Source: Nitrospirota bacterium
Lineage (GTDB): Bacteria > Nitrospirota > Thermodesulfovibrionia > Thermodesulfovibrionales > UBA1546
Assembly: GCA_004298625.1 (NCBI GenBank)
Contig: SCSY01000099.1
Coordinates: forward strand, 1-20,988
Reading direction: 5' to 3'
Length of the DNA stretch: 20,988 bases
Below, piece after piece: positions 15,009 through 20,988 of this stretch. A program made the position numbers and the translations under genes. The notes beneath the pieces are model-generated. The model was not told where the DNA came from, did no database searches, and saw nothing but the letters and a program-made list of their open reading frames with translations. Positions within the stretch are counted from its first letter, which is position 1; each line of letters begins with the position of its first letter.

Positions 15009-16678
15009 ATGACGCTCTTTACTTAAGGGGTAAAGCAAAAATTGTTTTCTTGTGCGGCTTACTGGTCTTTTTTGTATTTTCATTTACGCCATTCGTAAAC
15101 GCAGCAGGCAGGGCCGGCATAAAGGACATTAAATATCAATCATTCAAAGGCTACACAAGGGTAACAATCAATCTTTCAGGCCCTGTAGAATTTTCGATGA
15201 AACACCTCTCAAAGCCCGAGAGGCTTTATTTTGATTTAAAGAATACTACAGTATCCCGCAAAACCAGGACGAATTTAGTTATTGGAAACACCGTATTAAA
15301 AGCAATAAGAACAAATCAATTCAGCAAGGATACCGTCAGGATTGTATTTGATCTGGGAAAGGCAGAGGACTTTAAGGCATCTCTGCTGAATAAACCTTCA
15401 AGGCTCGTTGTTGATATTTATGCCTCAAGGTCAACCGGGAAAGAGCCTGATATTGCAGCTCCGGCGAAAACAGAAAAGACCGATACGGTTTCGGCAGTGC
15501 CCGAGAAAAAACCCGATGCAATTCCAACGCCTGAGAAACCTGAGGCGCCTCCAAAGGCTAAAGAACCCGAGCCTGTCTCTGCCGGCAAAAACCCCGAACT
15601 TGTCTCTCCACCGCCTGAGAAGCCTGAGATTAAACCTTCGGCGCCGATAAAACCAGAGGCGTCTGCCAGGGAAAAGTGGAATATAACCGGAAAAGGAATT
15701 ATAAAAAATATTCGTTCTCAGTCTTTTAAAGATTACACCCGGGTTGTTGTCTATTTATCAGGGCCTGTTGAATTCACAAAGAACCGCATTTCAAAGCCCG
15801 AGAGACTTTATTTTGATTTAAAGGCCACCACCCTTTCTAAAAAGGTAAAGGCGGTTTTCAATGTAGGAGATGGAATATTAAAGGCAGTAAGGGCCAGACA
15901 GTTCAATAAAGATACGGTCAGGATTGTCCTGGATGTGCAAAGGATGGAGGACTTCAAGGTATCTGCGCTTGCCAAACCAACAAGACTTGTTGTTGATATT
16001 TACTCCTCAAAACCCGACAAGAAAGAGCCTGTTGCTGCGCTGCCTGAACAAATAAAGAAACCGGAAATCACCCCGCCGCCTTTAACAAAAGTGCCTGAGG
16101 TTACAACCCCGGTTGCAAAGAAAGAGCCTGATGTTATCCCGCAGGCTCAAAAGCCTGAGCTTATTATGCCGAAACAAGACGCTGCTGATTATTTGTCTTC
16201 AGGGGAAAAGCATGTTGAATCAGGAGAACATGAAAAGGCATTGCTCGATTTCAAAAAGGCTGCGGAATTGAATCCCCGGAGTGCGGAGACCTATGTGGCA
16301 ATAGGCCGCTCTCTTTTTAAAATCGGGAAAAAGGACGAGGCGCTTGAAGCCTACAAAGGGGCTATAGAACGCGATCCGAAATCAGCAGAGGCATATAACG
16401 GGCTCGGATATTCATATTATTCGCAGGGCAAAGCAGGCAGCGCAATCGAGGCATTCTTAAAGGCAATAGAGCTGGATCCCGAGCATGATGACGCACATGC
16501 AGGTCTTGGTTATACATATCTCACCATAGGTGATACGAACTCTGCAATTGAGCAATATAGGATTTTAAAAAGCCTTGACTCCAATAAGGCTGACGAACTT
16601 TTCCGTCTTATCTTTAAGGAGCAACAGAACAAGGAACAGACCAAGACATTGGAAACAAAACCCTCCGGACTTAAATAA
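15005..16678 (+). CDS. Exported AMIN-domain protein with C-terminal TPR repeats
   Basis: 557 residues from ATG 15005, whose ATGA overlaps the cysS stop; ATG 14987 is an alternative. A signal peptide or anchor covers about 10-34 (IVFLCGLLVFFVFSFTPFVNAA). Two AMIN domains lie at about 37-132 and 230-330 (DIKYQSFKGYTRVTINLSG; NIRSQSFKDYTRVVVYLSG), joined by a Pro/Lys/Glu-rich linker. After a second such linker, TPRs occupy about 400-530 (AYKGAIERDPKSAEAYNGLG and following). AMIN domains bind peptidoglycan and localise amidases or secretins in the periplasm, so an envelope scaffold is likely. It lies between cysS and mnmA, probably in one operon. Its TPR tail resembles that of the SPOR/TPR protein at 1136-2440. 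Confidence 0.88.
   Translation: MNDALYLRGKAKIVFLCGLLVFFVFSFTPFVNAAGRAGIKDIKYQSFKGYTRVTINLSGPVEFSMKHLSKPERLYFDLKNTTVSRKTRTNLVIGNTVLKAIRTNQFSKDTVRIVFDLGKAEDFKASLLNKPSRLVVDIYASRSTGKEPDIAAPAKTEKTDTVSAVPEKKPDAIPTPEKPEAPPKAKEPEPVSAGKNPELVSPPPEKPEIKPSAPIKPEASAREKWNITGKGIIKNIRSQSFKDYTRVVVYLSGPVEFTKNRISKPERLYFDLKATTLSKKVKAVFNVGDGILKAVRARQFNKDTVRIVLDVQRMEDFKVSALAKPTRLVVDIYSSKPDKKEPVAALPEQIKKPEITPPPLTKVPEVTTPVAKKEPDVIPQAQKPELIMPKQDAADYLSSGEKHVESGEHEKALLDFKKAAELNPRSAETYVAIGRSLFKIGKKDEALEAYKGAIERDPKSAEAYNGLGYSYYSQGKAGSAIEAFLKAIELDPEHDDAHAGLGYTYLTIGDTNSAIEQYRILKSLDSNKADELFRLIFKEQQNKEQTKTLETKPSGLK
15209..15241 (+). repeat. AMIN duplication, DNA-level repeat copy 1
   Basis: 33 bases matching 15791-15823 at 32 positions, encoding SKPERLYFDLK in each AMIN domain. 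Much of the rest of the domains has diverged. Confidence 0.8.
15791..15823 (+). repeat. AMIN duplication, DNA-level repeat copy 2
   Basis: Partner of 15209-15241 with a single G/A difference. The near identity suggests recent duplication or gene conversion in this patch. Confidence 0.8.
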
Positions 16679-16680
16679 AC

Positions 16681-17847
16681 ATGCCTAAGGTAATTGTCGG
16701 AATGAGCGGAGGGGTTGATTCATCTGTAACTGCATATCTTCTCCAAAAGCAGGGATATGATGTCGAAGGCCTGAGCTTTATATTATGGGAAGCCAGACAA
16801 AGGAATGATTTCACGGCATGCTGTTCCTCACGAGCAATCGAAGATGCTGCGCGGACAGCGTCTCAAATTGGAGTCCCCCACAACCCAATTGATGTTAGAG
16901 GCGAATTCATAGAAAAAGTAATCGAACCTTTTGTTGAAGCATACACTAAAGGGCTTACTCCGAATCCATGCATTCTCTGCAACAAACACATAAAATTCCC
17001 GTTTCTGCTCAAAGAGGCCGAAAAACGCGGCGCTGAATTTATAGCGACAGGACATTATGCAAGGATTGAAAGAGAATCGGGGATTAGGGATTTGGGATTA
17101 GGGATTGGTAATGAAAAAACTAACCCCCAACCCCGAGGCCCCAACCTCACGCCCTTTTTAAAAAAGGGCATTGATCCAAAAAAAGACCAGTCATATTTTC
17201 TTTATATTTTGAGAAAAGAGGAAATCGCGAGGCTTTTGCTGCCATTGGGAGAATATAAAAAGGATGATGTAAGAAAGCTCGCCAACGAACTTGAACTTCC
17301 CGCTGCTCAGAGACCTGAAAGCCAGGAGATATGTTTTATTGAAGGAAGAAACTATTTCAAGTTTATCGAAAAACTCAGCCCGATGGTTCATGCTCCCGGC
17401 AGGATTATGGATTTAAAAGGGAAGGTTCTCGGAGAACACAAGGGGATTTATCATTACACAATCGGACAGAGGAAAGGACTTGGAATTGCCTCATTAGAGC
17501 CATTGTATGTTGTAAAGATTGACGCATCGAAAAATATAGTCTATGTAGGCTCTCACGAATATGCAAGGACAAAGGAGTTTGAAGTGAGTGATTTAAATTG
17601 GCTTGTCCCATCCGCCGCCGCTTTCGCTAAGGCGGACAAGCCCATTCACCGATTCACTGTCAAAGTCCGCTCTGCGATGAAGGCTGAGCCTGCAACTATT
17701 CAGATTAAGGATGACGTTGTCGGCGTTATATTTGACGAACCTCAGTGGGCTCCTGCGCCCGGACAGAGCGCAGTTTTTTATGATGAAGATATTGTGCTTG
17801 GCGGCGGAATAATAAAAAATCAGAATAACTCCTTAATTAGAGAATAG
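16681..17847 (+). CDS. mnmA: tRNA-specific 2-thiouridylase
   Basis: A 388-residue enzyme that puts the 2-thio group on wobble uridine 34 of Lys, Glu and Gln tRNAs. The PP-loop SGGVDSSVTAYLL is at residues about 9-21. The catalytic cysteines are in NPCILCNKHIKF (about 98) and SQEICFI (about 219), and the tRNA-recognition region DPKKDQSYFL is present. It is about 25-30 residues longer than usual. One extra segment (about 133-163) separates GHYARIERE from DPKKDQ and is encoded by a G-rich and palindromic DNA patch. A shorter odd segment (PSAAAFAKADK, about 311-321) comes from a second palindrome. Both lie in loops, so activity is probably kept. It starts three bases after the AMIN/TPR stop, suggesting one operon. 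Confidence 0.94.
   Translation: MPKVIVGMSGGVDSSVTAYLLQKQGYDVEGLSFILWEARQRNDFTACCSSRAIEDAARTASQIGVPHNPIDVRGEFIEKVIEPFVEAYTKGLTPNPCILCNKHIKFPFLLKEAEKRGAEFIATGHYARIERESGIRDLGLGIGNEKTNPQPRGPNLTPFLKKGIDPKKDQSYFLYILRKEEIARLLLPLGEYKKDDVRKLANELELPAAQRPESQEICFIEGRNYFKFIEKLSPMVHAPGRIMDLKGKVLGEHKGIYHYTIGQRKGLGIASLEPLYVVKIDASKNIVYVGSHEYARTKEFEVSDLNWLVPSAAAFAKADKPIHRFTVKVRSAMKAEPATIQIKDDVVGVIFDEPQWAPAPGQSAVFYDEDIVLGGGIIKNQNNSLIRE
17079..17169 (+). repeat. G-quadruplex motif and palindrome inserted in frame in mnmA
   Basis: Four G-tracts at 17079-17103 (GGGG, GGG, GGG, GGG) are separated by four-base loops ATTA, ATTT and ATTA. They are followed by C-tracts (17123-17142) and the inverted repeat GCCCTTTTT/AAAAAGGGC at 17151-17169. 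The encoded residues (IRDLGLGIGNEKTNPQPRGP and following) do not fit the MnmA family. Confidence 0.75.
17601..17641 (+). repeat. Second palindromic element in mnmA
   Basis: GCTTGTCC (17601-17608) pairs with GGACAAGC (17634-17641), with TCCGCC (17611-17616) also complementary to GGCGGA (17631-17636). This is a GC-rich REP-like element encoding VPSAAAFAKADK in the C-terminal domain. Confidence 0.55.
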
Positions 17848-17964
17848 CTTTCCTTAAAAAGGGAATGCTCCCAAAAGAATCGTTCCCTCGCCTTGCAAAA
17901 TCTTTCTATCCCCTTGTTTTTTCATGATTTTTATGCAATGGATTTTTGCCGTAAAACTGAATAA

Positions 17965-17981
17965 TTGGCATGAAAATTGTT
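17965..17981 (+). promoter_or_regulatory. Sigma-54-like promoter (weak candidate)
   Basis: TTGGCATG, four bases, then TTGTT resembles the -24/-12 pattern (TTGGCACG-N4-TTGCT), but the -12 element lacks the invariant GC. It lies 45 bases upstream of the Lys-rich protein start. No convincing sigma-70 pair is visible here. Confidence 0.25.
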
Positions 17982-18025
17982 ATAAGATGCCATAAGGTTA
18001 ATAAAAATAGGAGGAGGTGAAAGAA

Positions 18026-18265
18026 ATGAAGAAAATAATAGCAATCCTCGTAGCAGTTCTTTTCGCATTTGCAATATCAACAGTTGCATTTGCAGCTGAG
18101 GAGAAAAAGGCTCCGGAGAAGAAAACAGAGATGAAAGCTCCTGAGAAGAAGGCTGAAGAGAAAAAGATGGAGGAGAAAAAGGCTCCTGCAAAGAAAAAAT
18201 CAAAAAAGAAGAAAGCAGCAAAAGAGGAGATGAAGAAGGAAGAAAAGCCGGCTGAGAAGAAATAG
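18026..18265 (+). CDS. Small exported Lys/Glu/Ala/Pro-rich protein, unknown function
   Basis: 79 residues from ATG 18026, which has a perfect AGGAGGTGA site ending five bases ahead. Residues 1-24 are a clear Sec signal peptide (KKIIAILVAVLFAFAISTVA) with cleavage after AFA. The mature part is about 55 residues of low-complexity Lys, Glu, Ala and Pro, with repeats of KAPEKK/KAPAKK type and a KKKSKKKK cluster. It is intrinsically disordered and strongly basic. The strong ribosome site and a perfect terminator suggest abundant expression of a monocistronic mRNA. It could bind envelope polyanions or nucleic acid outside the membrane; nothing in the sequence decides this. Confidence 0.8.
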   Translation: MKKIIAILVAVLFAFAISTVAFAAEEKKAPEKKTEMKAPEKKAEEKKMEEKKAPAKKKSKKKKAAKEEMKKEEKPAEKK

Positions 18266-18279
18266 TTTATTTTCAAATC

Positions 18280-18325
18280 AAAAAAGAGGGGGGGGGTAGA
18301 AAATCCTACCCCCCCCCTCTTTTTT
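18280..18325. terminator. Perfect 20-bp bidirectional terminator hairpin
   Basis: Stem 18280-18299 pairs without mismatch to 18306-18325, with loop AAAATC. Six A, GA, nine G and TAG face CTA, nine C, TC and six T. It ends the Lys-rich gene on plus and can also serve the convergent methyltransferase gene on minus. Confidence 0.95.
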
Positions 18326-18373
18326 GCTCAAGCCTTCTTTGTATTTAAGTAGCCCGGCCTTTTTTCCTTCAGT

Positions 18374-19114
18374 TTATCTTCCTTCAACATAAAGAAAATT
18401 CGTTCTTTTCTTCAGGAATCGTAACAACATATAGGTCATAAAGCCCACAGCAAATAAAATTGTCCAAGGCCAATCAATAGTATTGTCTATTAGAATATCT
18501 TCCAGATCATCTAAAAGAGCGACCGCTGTGGTCATTACAAAGAAACCCGTATATTCCCGCGCCAACGCCATTTTAAATGAAAATGGAAAATCAGGCTTCA
18601 GCCACTTTTTAAAATTGGGCAGAAATGCCGGGGTTCTATTCGCCCAATTCAAATACTGATCGCCAAATTTACTTTTAAGAAATTCTTCTTCGGCAATCAT
18701 TATCCTTTCATAGTAAAGCCAGAACATCAATATCGCAAAAAGAGGCAGCCACCAGACCCCAAGGAACATTGCGATTCCCAGTATCATAAGGAAATTCCCG
18801 AAGTAAAGAGGGTGCCGCATAATAGAATACATACCAGTCATGTTGAGCATCTCTGCCTTCTGCTCCTTTGTATTTCTTCCCGATGTCCCTCGAGGAGCAT
18901 GACCTACGGTCATACCGCGTACTATAAGTCCCAGAAAGGATATGGTAAGGCAGAATCCATGCCATAGCTCCTCGGTAGTCTCTCCGCCAATGCGCTCAAG
19001 ATAATCGGCATCTTTTAAGGCTGCCAGCACAAGCGGCAGAACAAGTAATGGCAGGTAGCTTCTCCGCCTGAAAAGCCATTGGCCTTGCTTCTCTAATTCG
19101 TCTTTTAAAGACAT
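18374..19114 (-). CDS. ICMT/PEMT-family integral membrane methyltransferase
   Basis: A 246-residue protein with about six hydrophobic segments. The conserved C-terminal signature is present: GMYSIMRHPLYFGNFLMILG, then a hydrophobic stretch, then YYERIMIAEEEFLKSKFGDQY. The RHPxYxGN and ExxL...FGxxY pattern is that of isoprenylcysteine carboxyl methyltransferase-like enzymes, which use S-adenosylmethionine inside the membrane. Bacterial members methylate lipids or quinone-like substrates; the lipid A phosphate methyltransferase LmtA of Leptospira belongs to this superfamily. The substrate here is unknown. GAGGTG five bases before ATG 19114 supports the start. The gene follows the radical SAM gene in the same direction, 179 bases downstream, and may be separately expressed. 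Confidence 0.85.
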   Translation of the reverse strand: MSLKDELEKQGQWLFRRRSYLPLLVLPLVLAALKDADYLERIGGETTEELWHGFCLTISFLGLIVRGMTVGHAPRGTSGRNTKEQKAEMLNMTGMYSIMRHPLYFGNFLMILGIAMFLGVWWLPLFAILMFWLYYERIMIAEEEFLKSKFGDQYLNWANRTPAFLPNFKKWLKPDFPFSFKMALAREYTGFFVMTTAVALLDDLEDILIDNTIDWPWTILFAVGFMTYMLLRFLKKRTNFLYVEGR

Positions 19115-19150
19115 CCTCGCACCTCATTGATAACTGTTGAATGACTCCAG

Positions 19151-19168
19151 CGCTTATAACGCTTATAA
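19151..19168. repeat. Tandem repeat of CGCTTATAA (two copies)
   Basis: Two perfect 9-base units lie in the 179-base gap between the methyltransferase and radical SAM genes, upstream of the methyltransferase. It may be a binding site; nothing else is recognised in this gap. Confidence 0.4.
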
Positions 19169-19293
19169 CTGATATTGTATTTCTAATTTGAAAGAAATAT
19201 CAATACGCCTCTCTGAAGGGTATTTACTAAATTATTGAAGGTCAAATCTCTTCAAGTCTCACTCGTCAAGTCGGTGGCTTACCTATCTCCGAG

Positions 19294-20388
19294 TTATTTG
19301 TAAAGTTTTGTCTGTTTGTAAAAAAAAGGCTTTAATGTCTTCAGAGCAATAATCGAAACCGCGGGCTTTAAAAGCCATGAGGCAACTGATTTGCTGCCCA
19401 GGCATTTTTTGCAGTAGGGATGAATAACCCTGTATCTCCTGAACCCCTCTATAATCCTGCCGAGTTCATCAGAAGAAAGTATTTCTTTAAGTGAAGAATT
19501 ATGAAGATTTCCAATCGCAGTGCGGCCGTTAAAATCGATGCAGCACAGGGCTACATCGCCGTTATAAAGAATGCTGAAATGATCCCTCATGCCGAAACAG
19601 TAACCTGCCCACGCATCTTTGATGCTCCCATCATCAAAGGCATGCCCCCAGTCTTCAAGAACGTATGTCTCAAAAAAAAGATTTGGATAAATCTCCACTA
19701 CATTCCACTTGTAAGCGGAGAGTTTACCTATGCCTGCCATTGCCTTTTCTCTCTTTTCAGGCTCCAGTCCCGCTATGTCGTAAATGCGTCCGGCCCAGTA
19801 TCTGAACGTATCCTGCAATTCCGCAGTTGATGATATGACTTTTATAGGGCCCTTTCTTTTTTCAAGCCCCTTCTTGGGGAAGCGTGTATTTAGAAAACGG
19901 AATTTGAAGATTGTATCCGTATGTTTTGAAATATAAGAGGAGAAGAAATCAAAGATGCCGTTAAGGTATGTATCAAAATCCATCTTTCCCGCTTTCCTGA
20001 GGGCAAAGGATTTTTTATCCGGCGTCTGGAGAGATATATCTATTTGGTGCAGGTCATAATCCAGAAGCTGTTTTCCTATTTTGCCGCCAAGTCCGCCTCC
20101 GTTTGTGGTAAGCCCGACCTTCATGCCGAGGTCCCGGGCATGGGACAGTATTTCAAAGAAATCACGGTGCAGGGTCGGCTCGCCCATTACATGAAAGGTA
20201 ATTTTTTCGCTTATATTATTTTCCTTAATCTCGGTGATTATGCGCTTGGCAAGAGCAGTCTCCATATAGCCATACGACCTCTTCATCTCTGATTTGGGGC
20301 AGAATACGCAGTTGAAATCGCATACATTTGTCAATTCAATGTGCACGCGCTTAAGCGGAATCCCGATATGTCCGAATTTTTTATTCAT
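19294..20388 (-). CDS. Radical SAM protein with SPASM-like C-terminus
   Basis: A 364-residue protein. The [4Fe-4S] motif CDFNCVFC (CX3CX2C at residues 23, 27 and 30) follows a family-typical HIELTNVC. GEPTLH (about 70) and TTNGGG (about 95) match the SAM-binding strands. The C-terminal part has extra cysteines: GYCFG, DVALCCIDFNG and HPYCKKCLGS, matching a SPASM auxiliary-cluster domain. Such proteins modify peptides or activate enzymes; the substrate is unknown. No peptide substrate gene is evident beside it. The ATG at 20388 has no Shine-Dalgarno site. It is divergent from the YVTN propeller gene across 130 bases with back-to-back promoters. Confidence 0.9.
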   Translation of the reverse strand: MNKKFGHIGIPLKRVHIELTNVCDFNCVFCPKSEMKRSYGYMETALAKRIITEIKENNISEKITFHVMGEPTLHRDFFEILSHARDLGMKVGLTTNGGGLGGKIGKQLLDYDLHQIDISLQTPDKKSFALRKAGKMDFDTYLNGIFDFFSSYISKHTDTIFKFRFLNTRFPKKGLEKRKGPIKVISSTAELQDTFRYWAGRIYDIAGLEPEKREKAMAGIGKLSAYKWNVVEIYPNLFFETYVLEDWGHAFDDGSIKDAWAGYCFGMRDHFSILYNGDVALCCIDFNGRTAIGNLHNSSLKEILSSDELGRIIEGFRRYRVIHPYCKKCLGSKSVASWLLKPAVSIIALKTLKPFFYKQTKLYK

Positions 20389-20429
20389 ATTTTAGTTTAC
20401 TATATGCTTAGCCTCTCTTACAAACGTGA

Positions 20430-20458
20430 AGTAAATTTCTGAATTTTCTTCTTGACAA
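20430..20458 (-). promoter_or_regulatory. Candidate promoter for radical SAM gene
   Basis: On the minus strand TTGTCA (20458-20453), a 17-base spacer and TTTACT (20435-20430). Its -35 overlaps the -35 of the plus-strand promoter in the palindromic CTTGACAAG. Confidence 0.35.
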
Positions 20459-20481
20459 GAGTTTTACCATTTCTTTATTAT
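20452..20481 (+). promoter_or_regulatory. Promoter for YVTN propeller gene
   Basis: Consensus TTGACA (20452-20457), an 18-base spacer and TATTAT (20476-20481). The start expected near 20488 gives a leader of about 30 bases that includes the GAGGGG ribosome site. Confidence 0.6.
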
Positions 20482-20518
20482 CCAACCAGTTCCAGTCAAG
20501 TCGTCAGAGGGGAAAACG

Positions 20519-20988
20519 ATGAAGAAGAGCTACTCCTTTAGATGCGCATTCTTTGTCTTAATTTTATCAGTCCTTAGCCTTATGGTATTTTCTCTTAAAG
20601 ACCATGTCCATTCAACAACCGACACCTCTGGCATCCCTCTCGAATCAAACCCCAGAGGCATGGCAATTAATCCAGACACAGACATTGCAGTAGTTGCAAA
20701 TGAGAAGGCTGATTCAGTTTCAATAGTAAATCTCAATACCCAAGCAGTTATATCAACAATCCCTGTCGGCAAAGCTCCAAGAGGAGTTTCAATCGACAGA
20801 GAGCTTAATCTTGCAATAATAGGAAACAGCAAAGATAATACCGTCTCAATAATAGACCTGAGTTCATTTTCTGTCTTCAAAACCATTTCTGTCGGCAAAG
20901 AACCGGAAGGTATTGCGATAAATCAGCTCAATCACACAGCCCTGATAGCCAATCATAAAGACAACACAGTCTCAGTTATTGATTTAAC
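20519..20988 (+). CDS. Exported YVTN-type beta-propeller repeat protein, partial (3' end beyond window)
   Basis: 156 codons are open from ATG 20519 to the window edge. GAGGGG six bases ahead supports the start. Residues about 8-30 form a signal peptide (CAFFVLILSVLSLMVFS). From residue about 43, repeats of about 42 residues follow: NPRGMAINPDTDIAVVANEKADSVS, then APRGVSIDRELNLAIIGNSKD and EPEGIAINQLNHTALIANHKD. Each ends in a strand like VSIVNL, VSIIDL or VSVIDL. These are YVTN/NHL-like propeller blades, typical of secreted or surface binding proteins in anaerobic bacteria and archaea. At least three blades are visible. Ligand and full length are unknown. Confidence 0.88.
   Translation, partial: MKKSYSFRCAFFVLILSVLSLMVFSLKDHVHSTTDTSGIPLESNPRGMAINPDTDIAVVANEKADSVSIVNLNTQAVISTIPVGKAPRGVSIDRELNLAIIGNSKDNTVSIIDLSSFSVFKTISVGKEPEGIAINQLNHTALIANHKDNTVSVIDL

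Noticed and set aside
17850..17905. Terminator after mnmA from GGGAA...TTCCC
   Set aside because: The stem is short and interrupted, with a long loop and no T run directly after it.
17998..18276. Minus-strand open frame rich in Phe and Ser opposite the Lys-rich gene
   Set aside because: It is the complement of a low-complexity AAG/GAG-rich coding region. The plus strand has a perfect ribosome site and a signal peptide; the minus frame has neither.
20530..20898. Minus-strand frame opposite the YVTN gene
   Set aside because: The plus strand has a promoter, ribosome site, signal peptide and regular propeller repeats. The minus frame has no ribosome site or family resemblance.

Overview
The window looks like a bacterial chromosome segment with moderate GC and strong Shine-Dalgarno sites. 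It carries housekeeping genes (argS, mnmA, cysE-cysS, tRNAs, 5S rRNA) mixed with envelope, redox and mobile functions. A multihaem c-type cytochrome, two-CW cysteine-rich proteins, a large STAND/BTAD regulator and paired SPOR/AMIN-TPR envelope proteins suggest an anaerobic Nitrospirota- or Desulfobacterota-like organism. That assignment is inference from gene content only. No gene-free stretch exceeds 300 bases.

Layout. 1-988 (minus): a toxin-antitoxin locus in which a homing-type HNH endonuclease gene occupies the place of the toxin. Only a 19-codon toxin tail and the partial antitoxin remain. 1136-2440 (plus): a SPOR/TPR envelope protein. 2466-4513 (minus): argS followed by a HIT protein. 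4600-5058 (plus): a promoter, a boxA-like element, tRNA-Ile, tRNA-Ala, 5S rRNA and a terminator, arranged like an rrn operon from which 16S and 23S are absent.

5062-11526 (all minus, read from high to low coordinates): a 1076-residue STAND ATPase/BTAD regulator, a 68-residue protein, two two-CW proteins, a K+ channel and an undecahaem-like NapC/NrfH-type cytochrome. This is the most coherent accessory block and may be a regulated redox or ion module. 11669-12741 (minus): a VapBC-type module plus a HEAT-repeat gene.

12861-17847 (plus): an in-frame CysE-CysS fusion, then an AMIN/TPR envelope protein, then mnmA, probably one operon. Short palindromic or G-rich elements lie in frame inside both the regulator and mnmA. 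18026-18325: a Lys/Glu-rich exported small protein with a perfect 20-bp terminator. 18374-20388 (minus): an ICMT-like membrane methyltransferase and a radical SAM/SPASM protein. 20519 to the end (plus): a YVTN beta-propeller protein cut by the window edge, divergent from the radical SAM gene over a shared promoter region.
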